Source of the DNA: Limnomonas spitsbergensis | Lineage: Eukaryota; Chlorophyta; Chlorophyceae; Chlamydomonadales | Direction: 5' to 3' | Assembly: GCA_037349105.1 (NCBI GenBank) | Contig: JAYJMM010000114.1 | Location: 868,001 to 932,000, forward strand | DNA: 64,000 nucleotides | Part shown: positions 25,501-37,500 of the stretch, in pieces | How the letters are laid out: each line of letters opens with the position of its first letter | Numbering within the stretch: the stretch's first letter is position 1 | Made by a program: the position numbers and the translations under genes | The notes under the pieces: model-generated | What the model was told of the DNA's origin: nothing | Database searches by the model: none | What the model saw: the letters and a program-made list of their open reading frames with translations, nothing else

Positions 25501-28500
25501 AGTGTTCAGGGCGGCGGCGAAAAAAGAATCTTCAGGGCAGCGTGTGACGCTCCCCAAGCAGCCTCTAAGGTCGACCTTTAGGGTTTAGGTTTAAAGCAGC
25601 TCATGACGCTCCCCGGCCAGGCAGCCTCCAAGGTCGACCTTCTTGGACAAAGGTGGGATGCTGAAGGCTCCATCCAGGTCTGTGGAATAGCACAGGCATC
25701 AGAAGCAACGCATATGTGCTTGCCAGCATGGTCACAAATGCATCATGCATTCGTGATTGGACAGTGGTCCGGGCTTCCTGCTGGCTTCCTCCTGGACAGC
25801 TTGAATACCTGCATGGTCCTATGCTTATGCAGGATCCCTTTTCTTGGCAGAGTGATCCCTTTTCTTCGCAGACAGACTCATCAAGGAGACAGACATCTGG
25901 CGCTGTGCGCCTCGTGGCCTAGCTACTCTGGCGCGCAACAGAATGTTCAATGCATAATGCCATGGACTGTTTTTCATGTTCAGAGGGTTCCACGAAGGCC
26001 TGGCTGTCAGCGCCGTTTCGCACCTCTTCCCCATCGGCAGCCGTGGCTTTTCCTTCAGCTGCGTCTGCTTCATCATCATCCTCTCCGTCCTCCATCTGTA
26101 GGCATGGTCCAGGCATAGCAAAGGCAGAGTGAGCTGGCAAACATAGTTGAGGCAGAGTGAGCTGGCAGACATAGTTGAGGCAGAGTGAGCTGGCAAACAT
26201 AGTTGAGGCAGAGTGAGCTGGCAGACATAGTTGAGGCAGAGTGAGCTGGCAAACATAGTTGAGGCAGAGTGAGCTGGCAGACATAGTTGAGGCAGAGTGA
26301 GCTGGCAAACATAGTTGAGGCAGAGTGAGCTGGCAGACATAGTTGAGGCAGAGTGAGCTGGCAAACATAGTTGAGGCAGAGTGAGCTGGCAGACATAGTT
26401 GAGGCAGAGTGAGCTGGCAATCATAGTTGAGGCAGAGTGAGCTGGCAGACATAGTTGAGGTAGAGTGAGCTGGCAACATAGTTGAGGCAGAGTGACCTGG
26501 CAGACATAGCTGAGGCAGAGTGCTGGCAGACATTGCAAAGGCAGGAGGCAGAATGTCCTGGTAGAGAGCTGGCAGACACAGGCAACAACCTGAGTTGGCA
26601 GGATAATAGTACAAAGGAGGAGGAGTGAGCAAGGGTGGCCATGAGGTCACAGGCCACAGGGAGGCCGTCGCAGAGAAGGCCACGGACGGCAGCCGGCTCG
26701 GCTGTCACAGTCGTGGCAGGGACGTAACGAAGTCCAGATCAGCACATGGACCATCATGCAGAAGACAAGTGAACAATTGTAACAAACAAACAATGAACTC
26801 AACAACATTGGTGCGTGTATCTGCATGAACCTGGCCTACAGCAGAGCTGCGGTGAGGGACCGAGGTCCGCAATGTTCTGAAGGGTAGCTGCAGCGCCCTC
26901 AAAGCAAGCTGAGATACGATTCCTTTTCCCCTGCAGCAAGTTCACCTTCCACAGGTCGCCCCGCGTCTGCCAAAGGCCTGATTGGGACAAAACCTGGACC
27001 GGCCTACCGCTGGTGGCCAAAGCAGCACGGCTGGCCACAAACGGGGCCTCCAGCCAGAGGCTGGAATGCAGCTGAATCACGAAAAAGGATCACTGGAGGT
27101 CTAGCGGCCTGACACACATCATCACCATCCCCCCGTACCGCTGAGGGGAGTGGCTCCTGCCAGTAATCTTCAGGGGCAACCAACTCCTCATTGGGGTTCC
27201 GGCGTGGTTTCCAGCATGGTTTCCAGCGTGGTTTATAGCATGATGTCCAACATGCGACACAACTCCTGCTTGTCATCTGAGAGTACAGATGCCTGCATGG
27301 CTCACTGTCATCGGGCACCACGCTGCCGTGGCTGCTCGGACCCAGTGTTTCGTTTTTGCTACGAGTCCACCTTCCCGAGCCGCCCTGCCGCCGCCAAAGG
27401 CCCGAATGACACCAGACCAGGACCGGCCTACGCCTCGTGTTCAAGGCAGTTTGGCCACGATGGGGGCCTCTGGCCAGATGCCAGAGTGTAGCTGACATGT
27501 AGGCATGTAGCTGAACCATGGGAAAATAAACACTGCTTGGCCCCCCACGCCCCCCCCTTGCCCCACATGTCAGAAAACTGACCTCCATGCTGTCCGAGAG
27601 CTTCAGCGTCACTGCAGGAGCTTTCGCGGTGTAGGTTGTGGAGCCCTTGCTCTCCGTTACAGTGTTGATGGAATAGGTGAAGGTCTGCGTGAGGGATGAT
27701 GCCGGCACAAATGAGGTTGGTTGAGGTGTGACCACATGGAGAGCAGGAGTTGGAGTTTGACCAAATGGACGGAGGGCAGGAGATGCTTGGAGTGTGACCA
27801 CATGGCGGGTGGGAGATGCTTGGAGTGTGACTACATGGACGGTGGGAGATGGTTGGAGTGTGAACGCATGGAGGGCAGGAGATGGTTGGAGTGTGATCGC
27901 ACGGAGGGCGGGAGATGGTTGGAGTGTGACCGCATGGAGGGCGGGATATGGTTGGAGTGTGATCGCATGGAAGGCGGATATGGTTGGAGTGTGATTGCAT
28001 GGAAGGCATGAGATGGTTGGAGTGTGACCGCATGGAGGGCATGAGATGGTTGGCGTGGGTCTGCATGTTTAGGTGGCACAAAGCACTTCTGATGGCCGCC
28101 TCCATGATGGGCATCACACCCTGTCCTGGTGTCCACACCCTGTCCACACTCTGCTCACGCCCTGTCCACACCTGCACTATGTTAGGATGGCACAGCGCAC
28201 TGCTGATGGCCGCCTCCATGATGAGCATCTTCTCTCGCTTCTCTTTACCGCTCATGTAGGAAGGAAGGACCATAATCTTGATGGCAACCTGCAGTGCGGC
28301 GGACAGGAAGAGCAGCTAAGGGACACGGAAAAGTTTTAACAGGAAGAGGGAGGGAATGGGAAATCCAGGCCTAAACAGGAAGAGAAGCTTGGGGGAAGAA
28401 ACGGGAGAGTCAGGCCTAAACAGGATAAGGAGCTTGGGGGAAGAAACGGGCCTGGCTTGCTTCAAGCACCTGACACCATCTGTGGATACCAGGGGAAACC

Positions 28501-31500
28501 CACACGGCCCGCTTTCTTGGCGCCAATGGGGCAAATCAAAAGAATGTGCACACATTTGATTTCCTCGTCCTGCAGGGTTTTCAGGAGCGGGGGAGGGCAA
28601 GCTCTCCAGTGCTGGGCTCTGACACCTTGAAAGGGAGGTCAGGTGTAAATGGTGTGTTCCACTGCAGAACAGTAAAATGTCTGGTAAATGTTGACTGAAC
28701 GGCCGTAAAATATTTGTAACTCTGTCAAAAGGCTGACCGTCATGACCCAGCACTAAAGCTCTCTGTACAGCACATTTGTACGGCAAATCTGTACTGCACA
28801 TCTGTATGGCACATCTATACAGCAAATTTGTGCGGCCCGTATGTATGTCAAATCAGTACATCAAATATGTACGTCAAATCTGTACATCAGACTGATCTTG
28901 CGCATCTGTACATCAAATCCGTGTTGCACATCTGTACATAAAATCCATGTTGCACATCTGTCCATCAAATCTTTTATTTTCATTGCAATTCAGAAAACTC
29001 TACGGCTGCGAGAATCCTTGTGCGGCATGCCCTTCTGCAAGCTTTGATCCCAGTCCGCCCAGTGCTTACTGCCCAGCAGCGCTCAGCAGGGGTGGTTCGG
29101 TGCAGGTGCAAAAATATAACAAAAGCAATCGCTTGCACGTACCTCTGTCCCGCGCCATGTGCCGCGGTACACCTTTCCAAAGCTGCCTTGACCCAGGATC
29201 TCCATTAGGCACACGTCCATGCCATCCTTCAAGTCGTCGGCGTCGGTGTTGACCTTGCCGTAGCTAATCTGCTGCTTCATCTTCTCAATCCGTTCTACAG
29301 GGCAGGCACACCGGCAAAGTCAAGTCAGGTTGGTCTTTGGAAGTAGTCCGTTCTGCAGAGCAGGCACCGGCAAAAGTGTTAGGTCGGGTTCATATTCTGA
29401 AGTCGGATAGGATTTTGCTGCCAGCAGGTCCCCCCCCCTCTTTTTACCTCTGCAGGCAAAGCTCTGCAGGCAAAGCTCTGTTTTTTGAAGCCAACTTCTA
29501 CTGGATCCATGATGCCCTCCATCATTGACCTGCATCCCCATGCACAGAGGGAGAGGAGAGAGAGGCCCCCCCCCACCTCCCCCTCCCCCCCCATGCTCCC
29601 CCGCCTCCCCATGCCCGCCGTCCCCCACCTCCGGCTGCCAAAGGCTCTCGCAACCGAATGTGTTGAACAGCATTATCGTGAAATGGTGCTGTGCGTGCCA
29701 TGTCTAGGTCCTGCTGCGGCAGCCGGCTGTAGAAATTGTACTGGATCGACGTTGGCTCCCCCCCCATCCCATGCCACCCGTCCCCAAGCCCTAGTTCACC
29801 TTACTTTTATTCAATGCCCAGAGGGTGAGAAGAGAGAGCCCCACCCCCCTCCCCATGCCAGCCGTCCCCATGCCCTAGTCTACATTATGTTCATTCAAAG
29901 CCTTGAGGGGGAGAACAGGGAGCCATCGCCCAAGTACTCACCCACGGCGCTGCCTCGTGTCATGGACCCTGGCGTCATGTCTCTGGACCCTGACCCGCCG
30001 TGGCCTCCAAAGCAGGCAATGAGCTCCATCTGGCGCTGGAGCAGCAGACCCAGACGCTCGTGCTCTGCCTCCAACTCGCACTTGGCCAGCTCAACCATGT
30101 GGTTGGCTTCCTGAGGAATGCATTGGGGTTATGGGTTTAGGGTTTAGGGTCTGCCTCCAACTCGCACTTCGCCAGCTCAACCATGTGGTTGGCTTCCTGT
30201 GGGCAGCGTTAGGGTTCAGGGTCTAGGGTCTGCCATCAACTTGCACTTGGCCAGCTCAACTACGTGGTTGGCTTCCTGTGGGCAGCGTTACGGTTCAGGG
30301 TTAAGGGTCTACCTCCAACTTGCACTTGGCCAGCTCAACCATGTGGTTGGCTTCCTGTGGGCAGCGTTAGGGTTCAGGGTCTAGGGTCTGCCATCAACTT
30401 GCACTTGGCCAGCTCAACCATGTGGTTGGCTTCCTGAGGGCAGCGTTAGGGTTCAGGGTCTAGGGTCTGCCATCAACTTGCACTTGGCCAGCTCAACCAT
30501 GTGGTTGGCTTCCTGAGGGCAGCGTTAGGGTTCAGGGTTAAGGGTCTACCTCCAACTTGCACTTGGCCAGCTCAACCATGTAGTTGGCTTCCTGAGGACA
30601 GCGTTAGGGTTCAGGGTTAAGGATCTCCAACTCGCACTTGGCCAGCTCAACCATGTGGTTGGCTTCCTGTGGGCAGCGTTAGGGTTCAGGGTCTAGGGTC
30701 TGCCATCAACTTGCACTTGGCCAGCTCAACTACGTGGTTGGCTTCCTGTGGGCAGCGTTACGGTTCAGGGTTAAGGGTCTACCTCCAACTTGCACTTGGC
30801 CAGCTCAACCATGTGGTTGGCTTCCTGTGGGCAGCGTTAGGGTTCAGGGTCTAGGGTCTGCCATCAACTTGCACTTGGCCAGCTCAACCATGTGGTTGGC
30901 TTCCTGAGGGCAGCGTTAGGGTTCAGGGTCTAGGGTCTGCCATCAACTTGCACTTGGCCAGCTCAACCATGTGGTTGGCTTCCTGAGGGCAGCGTTAGGG
31001 TTCAGGGTTAAGGGTCTACCTCCAACTTGCACTTGGCCAGCTCAACCATGTAGTTGGCTTCCTGAGGGCAGCGTTAGGGTTCAGGGTTAAGGGTCTACCT
31101 CCAACTCGCACTTGGCCGGCTCAACCACAATCCTGGGGGCACCTTTGGGCTGTAGGGGCAGGTGAGGAGCTGGTTGCTTGGGGAAGGGGGTTGAGTCGAC
31201 CAGTGGTCATCGATCAGCTATTTCCCTCCTGGCCGTTGTGGTCAGTGACCCTGTAACCCAGAACCCCAAAAATCCAGCGAAATAGCTGATTGGTCCACAG
31301 CTGGGATGAGGATAGGCGGGGATTATGCTTGCCGGTGCTGAGTAGATTTGTACTGCATCATGGTCTCGAACGGCAGTTGGACATTGAAATCGAGCTCAGT
31401 ATATTTTCAATTGCTCAGCGCTCACATGTCCCGTCAACCTGCCAGAAAGCAATGGAGTCCTGAGAAACTGGAAGGATTTCGCGCATGCGGCGCACTCCCG

Positions 31501-34500
31501 GCGGGGATTGAGATTGTAAAATACTGCCCAAATCACGAACAGAATCACTGATGGCAACCACACTGGCAGAGTCAATATATGTCTATAACGCAGTAATAGC
31601 AGGGCAAGTGGTGGCAGCACCAGCTGTAGTGGCCTGCGCCCCATACACAACAAACAGTCACAACCCCTTGGGCGTATGTGTTCTGCCCCAGAGGTGCTTC
31701 GTCAACGCGCAGGACTTGCATGGCGGGTCAATGACTCACGCAGTGATGCCTAGGGCCTCTGCTGGGTGCAACGCTCGCGATGCAGCGGTGACCAGGCTGA
31801 TCGGGTCTCGAATATTTTCAAAAAAACCCATCAAATTGACGAAATTGTGATCGCTTCGCACTGTTTGCTGCCAAAGTATGGAAGCATGCCTCGTACAAGA
31901 AAAAACCCATACATCAATTGTGATGCTCTGCTGGACTGCCCCCCCCCCACAGATTTACAGGCATGACAAAACAATGATGTGGAAAACAGAGTTTTTGCAG
32001 CAACCACGCCCCTGTCAGCACCAGACGCCCCACCTTTTGCTGCTGCAGGTACTTGACGGCGTATGAGCGGCTCCGGAGCACGAGGAACACCAGTGCGGCA
32101 ATCAATATGGCCAGCGCCGTTATGCCCACAATCAGGCCTGTCCTCCACTCTGGCATGAAACCTCCGGCCTGAGGCAACACGCAAGGCAACGCAGGAGGTC
32201 AAGTGCGATTGCCAGCCAACAGACACTCTGCAAGAACTAACAGAAACAACACACGACCGAGCAGATCAGATACGCAGAGGACGCAGCGCTAGCAAGCTGG
32301 CATACTTTCATTTTAAACATCAAGCCTGTCCCGTCACTTGCCTCCTCTCACCCTCACTCTCCACACCCAGTCTTTCGTTTTTTGTGACTCAGCTACATGC
32401 CAGCTACACTTTGGCCGCTGGCCGGAGGCCCCTTTTGTGGCCAGCCTTGTTGCTTTGGCCACGAGTTGTAGGCTGTAGTCCAGGTTTGATCCCTTTTGGT
32501 GAATGTGGGGCGGCATACCGAAGTTGGACCCGTAGCCGAAAAAAGAAACACTGCCCAGGCCACCCACCTGCTCCACGCACAGTGTCCACTTAAGGTACGA
32601 GAACACCTTGATGAAAACACAGACCTGCTCCTTCAGGTTGGGAAGCTGCAGCAGAAGGGGGGGGGAGGGGCGGCCAATCAGAGGTGACAAGTTTTTTGTA
32701 TTGAGTGGTGTACCACTATCAGCTACAGTTTAGCTACACTGTGGCCCCTGGCCGCAAGCCCCTGGACCAGGCAGCCCTGCTGCTTGGGCCAGCGGCCGGA
32801 GGCCGGTCCAGGTTGGGTGGGAATCGGCCCAGGGGTGGCTGGGGGGCGGCCCAGCAAAGGTGGTCCAGTACCACTAAAATATACACTGGAGGTGACCTGG
32901 TGGGAACCCGACAAATCAGAGTTGACCTGGTGGGAACCAGGGTGTCTTTTTGTTCCAAACATGCCCCGCAATCTCTCAAGGCAAAAGCTTTAGAAGGGAC
33001 ATTGCGCAACTTTGGATAAAGCTGAGAGTAGGCAGCAGCAGGAGCATTGGGCAGCAGCATGCCATCCTTCCTCCTGCAAGACAGGAGGTGGACCTTTGAG
33101 GCAACCTGGTCTAGGGTTAAGGGTTTAGATCTTGCGGGTCATAAACCCTTCACCCCTGCACTACACGAGGTGGACCTTGGAGGTGGTATGGGCTCAAACC
33201 CTAAGCCGGCAGGCTCCTAGCCGGCAGGCCCCAAGCCGTCAGGCTCCTAGTCGGCAGGCCCCAAAACCGGCAGGCCCCAAGCTGGTAGGCCCCAAAGCTG
33301 GCAGGCCCCAAGCCGGCAGGCACCCAAGCCCAAGCCGACAGGCCCCAAAGCTGGCAGGCCCCAAGCCGGCAGGCCCCCAACCCAAAAGCAGGTAGGCCCC
33401 AAGCCGGCAGGCCCCAAAGCTGGCAGGCCCCTAGCCGGCAGGCCCCAAGCCGGCAGGCCCCAAGCCGGCAGGCCCCAAAGCCGGCAGGCCCCCAACCCCA
33501 AGCTAGGCTCCTTCCCAGGGTCAAAAGTGTGCTGCTTCGCAATATCTCCTTACTCTTCCGCTCTCTGCCAAGTATGCGGAAACCCCTGCTGAGGGGTCTT
33601 GGGCCAGCGTGTACAGAAGACCAGCTCCGTCGACAGCTGAGATGCCCGCCTTAATGGCAACCCATGGAAACACCGACTGTGGGATCCAGGGTGGGAGGGG
33701 CGCGGCGAGGAGCAGTGGAGTGCAGTGAGTAGAGGCATAGCGAGGGGCAGTGGAGTGCAGTGAGTAGATGTGCAGCAAGGAGCAGTGGAGTGCAGTGAGT
33801 AGAAGCATAGCGAGGAGCAGTGGAGTGCAGTGAGACCATGTGCAGCAAGGAGCAGTGGAGTGCAGTGAGTAGAGGCATAGCGAGGAGCAGTGGAGTGCAG
33901 TGAGAAGATGTGCAACAAGGAGCAGTGGAGTGCAGTGAGAAGATGTGCAGCAAAAATGAGAGGAGTGCAGTGAGTAGATGTGCAGCAAGGAGCAGTGGAG
34001 TGCAGTGAGAAGATGTGCAGCAAGGAGCAGTGGAGTGCAGTGAGAAGATGTGCAGCAAGGAGCAGTGGGGTGCAGTGAGAAGATGTGCAGCAAGGAGCAG
34101 TGGAGTGCAGTGAGTAGAGGCATAGCGAGGAGCAGTGGAGTGCAGTGAGAAGATGTGCAGCAAGGAGCAGTGGAGTGCAGTGAGTAGAGGCATAGCGAGG
34201 AGCAGTGGAGTGCAGTGAGAAGATGTGCAGCAAGGAGCAGTGGAGTGCAGTGAGAAGATGTGCAGCAAGGAGCAGTGGAGTGCGGTGAGAAGATGTGCCG
34301 CAAGGAGCAGTGGAGTGCAGTGAGAAGATGTGCAGCAAGGAGCGGTGAAGGTCAGTGAGTAGAGGTGCAGCAAGGAGCAGTGGAGTGCAGTGAGTAGATG
34401 TGCAGCAAGGAGCAGTGGAGTGCAGTGAGTAGATGTGCAGCAAGGAGCAGTGGAGTGCAGTGAGTAGATGTGCAGCAAGGAGCAGTGGAGTGCAGTGAGA

Positions 34501-37500
34501 AGATGTGCAGCAAGGAGCAGTGGGGTGCAGTGAGAAGATGTGCAGCAAGGAGCAGTGGAGTGCAGTGAGTAGAGGCATAGCGAGGAGCAGTGGAGTGCAG
34601 TGAGAAGATGTGCAACAAGGAGCAGTGGAGTGCAGTGAGAAGATGTGCAGCAAGGAGCAGTGGAGTGCAGTGAGTAGATGTGCAGCAAGGAGCAGTGGAG
34701 TGCAGTGAGAAGATGTGCAGCAAGGAGCAGTGGAGTGCAGTGAGAAGATGTGCAGCAAGGAGCAGTGGAGTGCAGTGAGAAGATGTGCAGCAAGGAGCAG
34801 TGGAGTGCAGTGAGAAGATGTGCAGCAAGGAGCAGTGGAGTGCAGTGAGTAGATGTGCAGCAAGGAGCAGTGGAGTGCAGTGAGAAGATGTGCAGCAAGG
34901 AGCAGTGGGGTGCAGTGAGAAGATGTGCAGCAAGGAGCAGTGGAGTGCAGTGAGAAGATGTGCAGCAAGGAGCAGTGGAGTGCAGTGAGAAGATGTGCAG
35001 CAAGGAGCAGTGGAGTGCAGTGAGAAGATGTACAGCAAGGAGCAGTGGAGTGCAGTGAGTAGATGTGCAGCAAGGAGCAGTGGAGTGCAGTGAGAAGATG
35101 TGCAGCAAGGAGCAGTGGAGTGCAGTGAGTAGATGTGCAGCAAGGAGCAGTGGAGTGCAGTGAGAAGATGTGCAGCAAGGAGCAGTGGGGTGCAGTGAGA
35201 AGATGTGCAGCAAGGAGCAGTGGAGTGCAGTGAGAAGATGTGCAGCAAGGAGCAGTGGAGTGCAGTGAGAAGATGTGCAGCAAGGAGCAGTGGAGTGCAG
35301 TGAGAAGATGTGCAGCAAGGAGCAGTGGAGTGCAGTGAGTAGATGTGCAGCAAGGAGCAGTGGAGTGCAGTGAGAAGATGTGCAGCAAGGAGCAGTGGAG
35401 TGCAGTGAGTAGATGTGCAGCAAGGAGCAGTGGAGTGCAGTGAGAAGATGTGCAGCAAGGAGCAGTGGAGTGCAGTGAGAAGATGTGCAGCAAGGAGCAG
35501 TGGAGTGCAGTGAGTAGAGGCATAGCGAGGAGCAGTGGAGTGCAGTGAGAAGATGTGCAGCAAGGAGCAGTGGAGTGCAATGAGTAGAGGCAGAGCGAGG
35601 AGCAGGGGAGTGCAGTTGAGGCATTGTGAGGAGCAGTTTGAGTTCAGTGACGAGATGTGCAGCAGGAGCAGCAGCGGGTGAGCTGCGAACAGCTGCGTTA
35701 ACAAGTGCAGCGAGAACAATGAGGGGCATTGAAGTGCATTGGGCAGAAGCAATATGAGGAGGACAGCCGAGGGAGATACACAATAAGAGGCATGAACAAT
35801 GAGGAGACCCCAGCCAACAGCCAGCAACCCCAGGTAACGCTGGCAGCTAGGCAGGTTGTGCTGATGGCCAGCTAGAGGCAGGTAACGCTGGCAGCTAGGC
35901 AGGTTGTGCTGGGGGCCAGCTAGAGGCAGGTAACGCTGGCAGCTAGGCAGGTTGTGCTGGGGGCCAGCTAGAGGCAGGTAACGCTGGCAGGGCAGAAAGA
36001 GGCAGGTAACGCTGGCAGCTAGGCAGGTTGTGCTGGGGGGCAGCTAGAGGCAGGTAACGCTGGCAGCTAGGCAGGTTGTGCTGGGGGCCAGCTAGAGGCA
36101 GGTAACGCTGGCAGCTAGGCAGGTTGTGCTGGGGGCCAGCTAGAGGCAGGTAACGCTGGCAGCTAGGCAGGTTGTGCTGGGGGGCAGCTAGAGGCAGGTA
36201 ACGCTGGCAGCTAGGCAGGTTGTGCTGGAGGCCGGCTCCAGGCAGGGCAGGATAGCTAAGCTGTAGCACTACGGTGTTGAGATGTAGCACTACGGTCGCT
36301 GAGCTCGGGAAGAACATTATTTGGATCCCTTACATTGACAAAGCCCCAGAAATGGCTTCCATCAGGCTTCGTGCACGTTGACCACGGGCAGGTCTCGACG
36401 CCGACAGCTGAAGGGCAGACGAGGCAGGCACACATGTTACTTTAGTGTGCGTCATGGTATATAAGTATCATGCCATCTTTGCAGGGTTGCCGGGCAGCCA
36501 CCACCGTGCCCATTGGTGCCAGACCACGACCATGACATATCATGCGTTTTAGGGCTCCTTCACATGCATGCTGGGTTGGTAGCTGAGACACACCCAAATT
36601 CCACTGAAATGGCATCACATGGAGCCTCCTCCGGCATCGTTTTACGGCACTAGAGGATGGGGGGGCGTGTAAATATGAATGGCCCGGCCCCAAGAACCCT
36701 TAACACAGATTCGACAATGGGATTACAATCATGGTAGGACAATCCGGCTCAACCTGTCCCGTATCGTGCTACCTTGATGGTACAATCCAGCTCAATCGCG
36801 CTGTATCGTGCTACCTTGGAGTACAATACCAGGCTAAATTTGTCCCATATCATGCCGCATTGTGCTACCTTTGTAGTACAAGCCAGATCAACCTGTGCCG
36901 TATCGTGCTACGTTGGTAGTGCAATCCGGTTAAACCTGTGCTGTATCGTGCTACGTTGCTAGTGCAATCCGGCTCAACCTGTGCTGTATCGTGCCGTATC
37001 GTACTACCATAATTTCAATGTCTGGGAAGAAGGCAGGGTTGGCAGCCCATGCATCAGTGGTTCTCAGTTGGTGAGCCGGATTGTACTACCAAGGCAGCAT
37101 GATACAGCGCGATTCCACATGTCATCCACTGACGTGAGCTCAGAGGCAGCAGAGTGCTACCAAGCCAGCGTGCAGCCGAGTGACACCTCATTTAGTGGCG
37201 CCTCATTCATACGAAACAAGCATGCTACAAATGGAGGCACCTGGAGAAAGTGCCCGTTTGTTCTCGTGCAATGATTTATATCTGATCTACCCGTTGGGAT
37301 CTACATGGGCCTGCATGGGCTCGCATGGGCTTGCATGGGCTTGCATACTCGGCCACACCCATAACCTGCTATTTGTTTTTAGAGACGACGGCCCGGGCAA
37401 ACTTTTCCCCCCCATGGTGCAAAGAGCTACAGCCATGGCAACGGCTTGAAATCAACAGCGGGGTGTAGAAATCCATACAAGCGTAAGTAAGTGGCAGGAG

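Noticed and set aside
25640..25682. Extra kinase exon between exons 15 and 16
   Set aside because: The 41-nt block between acceptor and donor would break the phase 0 junction of its neighbours.
25825..26683. Minus-strand 237- and 254-codon frames of LTLPQLCLPAHSAS repeats
   Set aside because: They are the 28-bp intron array; only the acidic end (MEDGEDDDE) is kept as a tentative exon.
33000..33075. Extra kinase exon (KDGMLLPNAPAAAYSQLYPK)
   Set aside because: The acceptor needed is non-canonical for the phase, and exons 7 and 8 join in phase without it.
33521..35827. Minus-strand open frames of 260-710 codons rich in Leu/His/Cys/Thr/Ser
   Set aside because: They are three readings of one stop-free 35-bp repeat inside an intron of the kinase gene; the three frames overlap and share the same 35-residue period.
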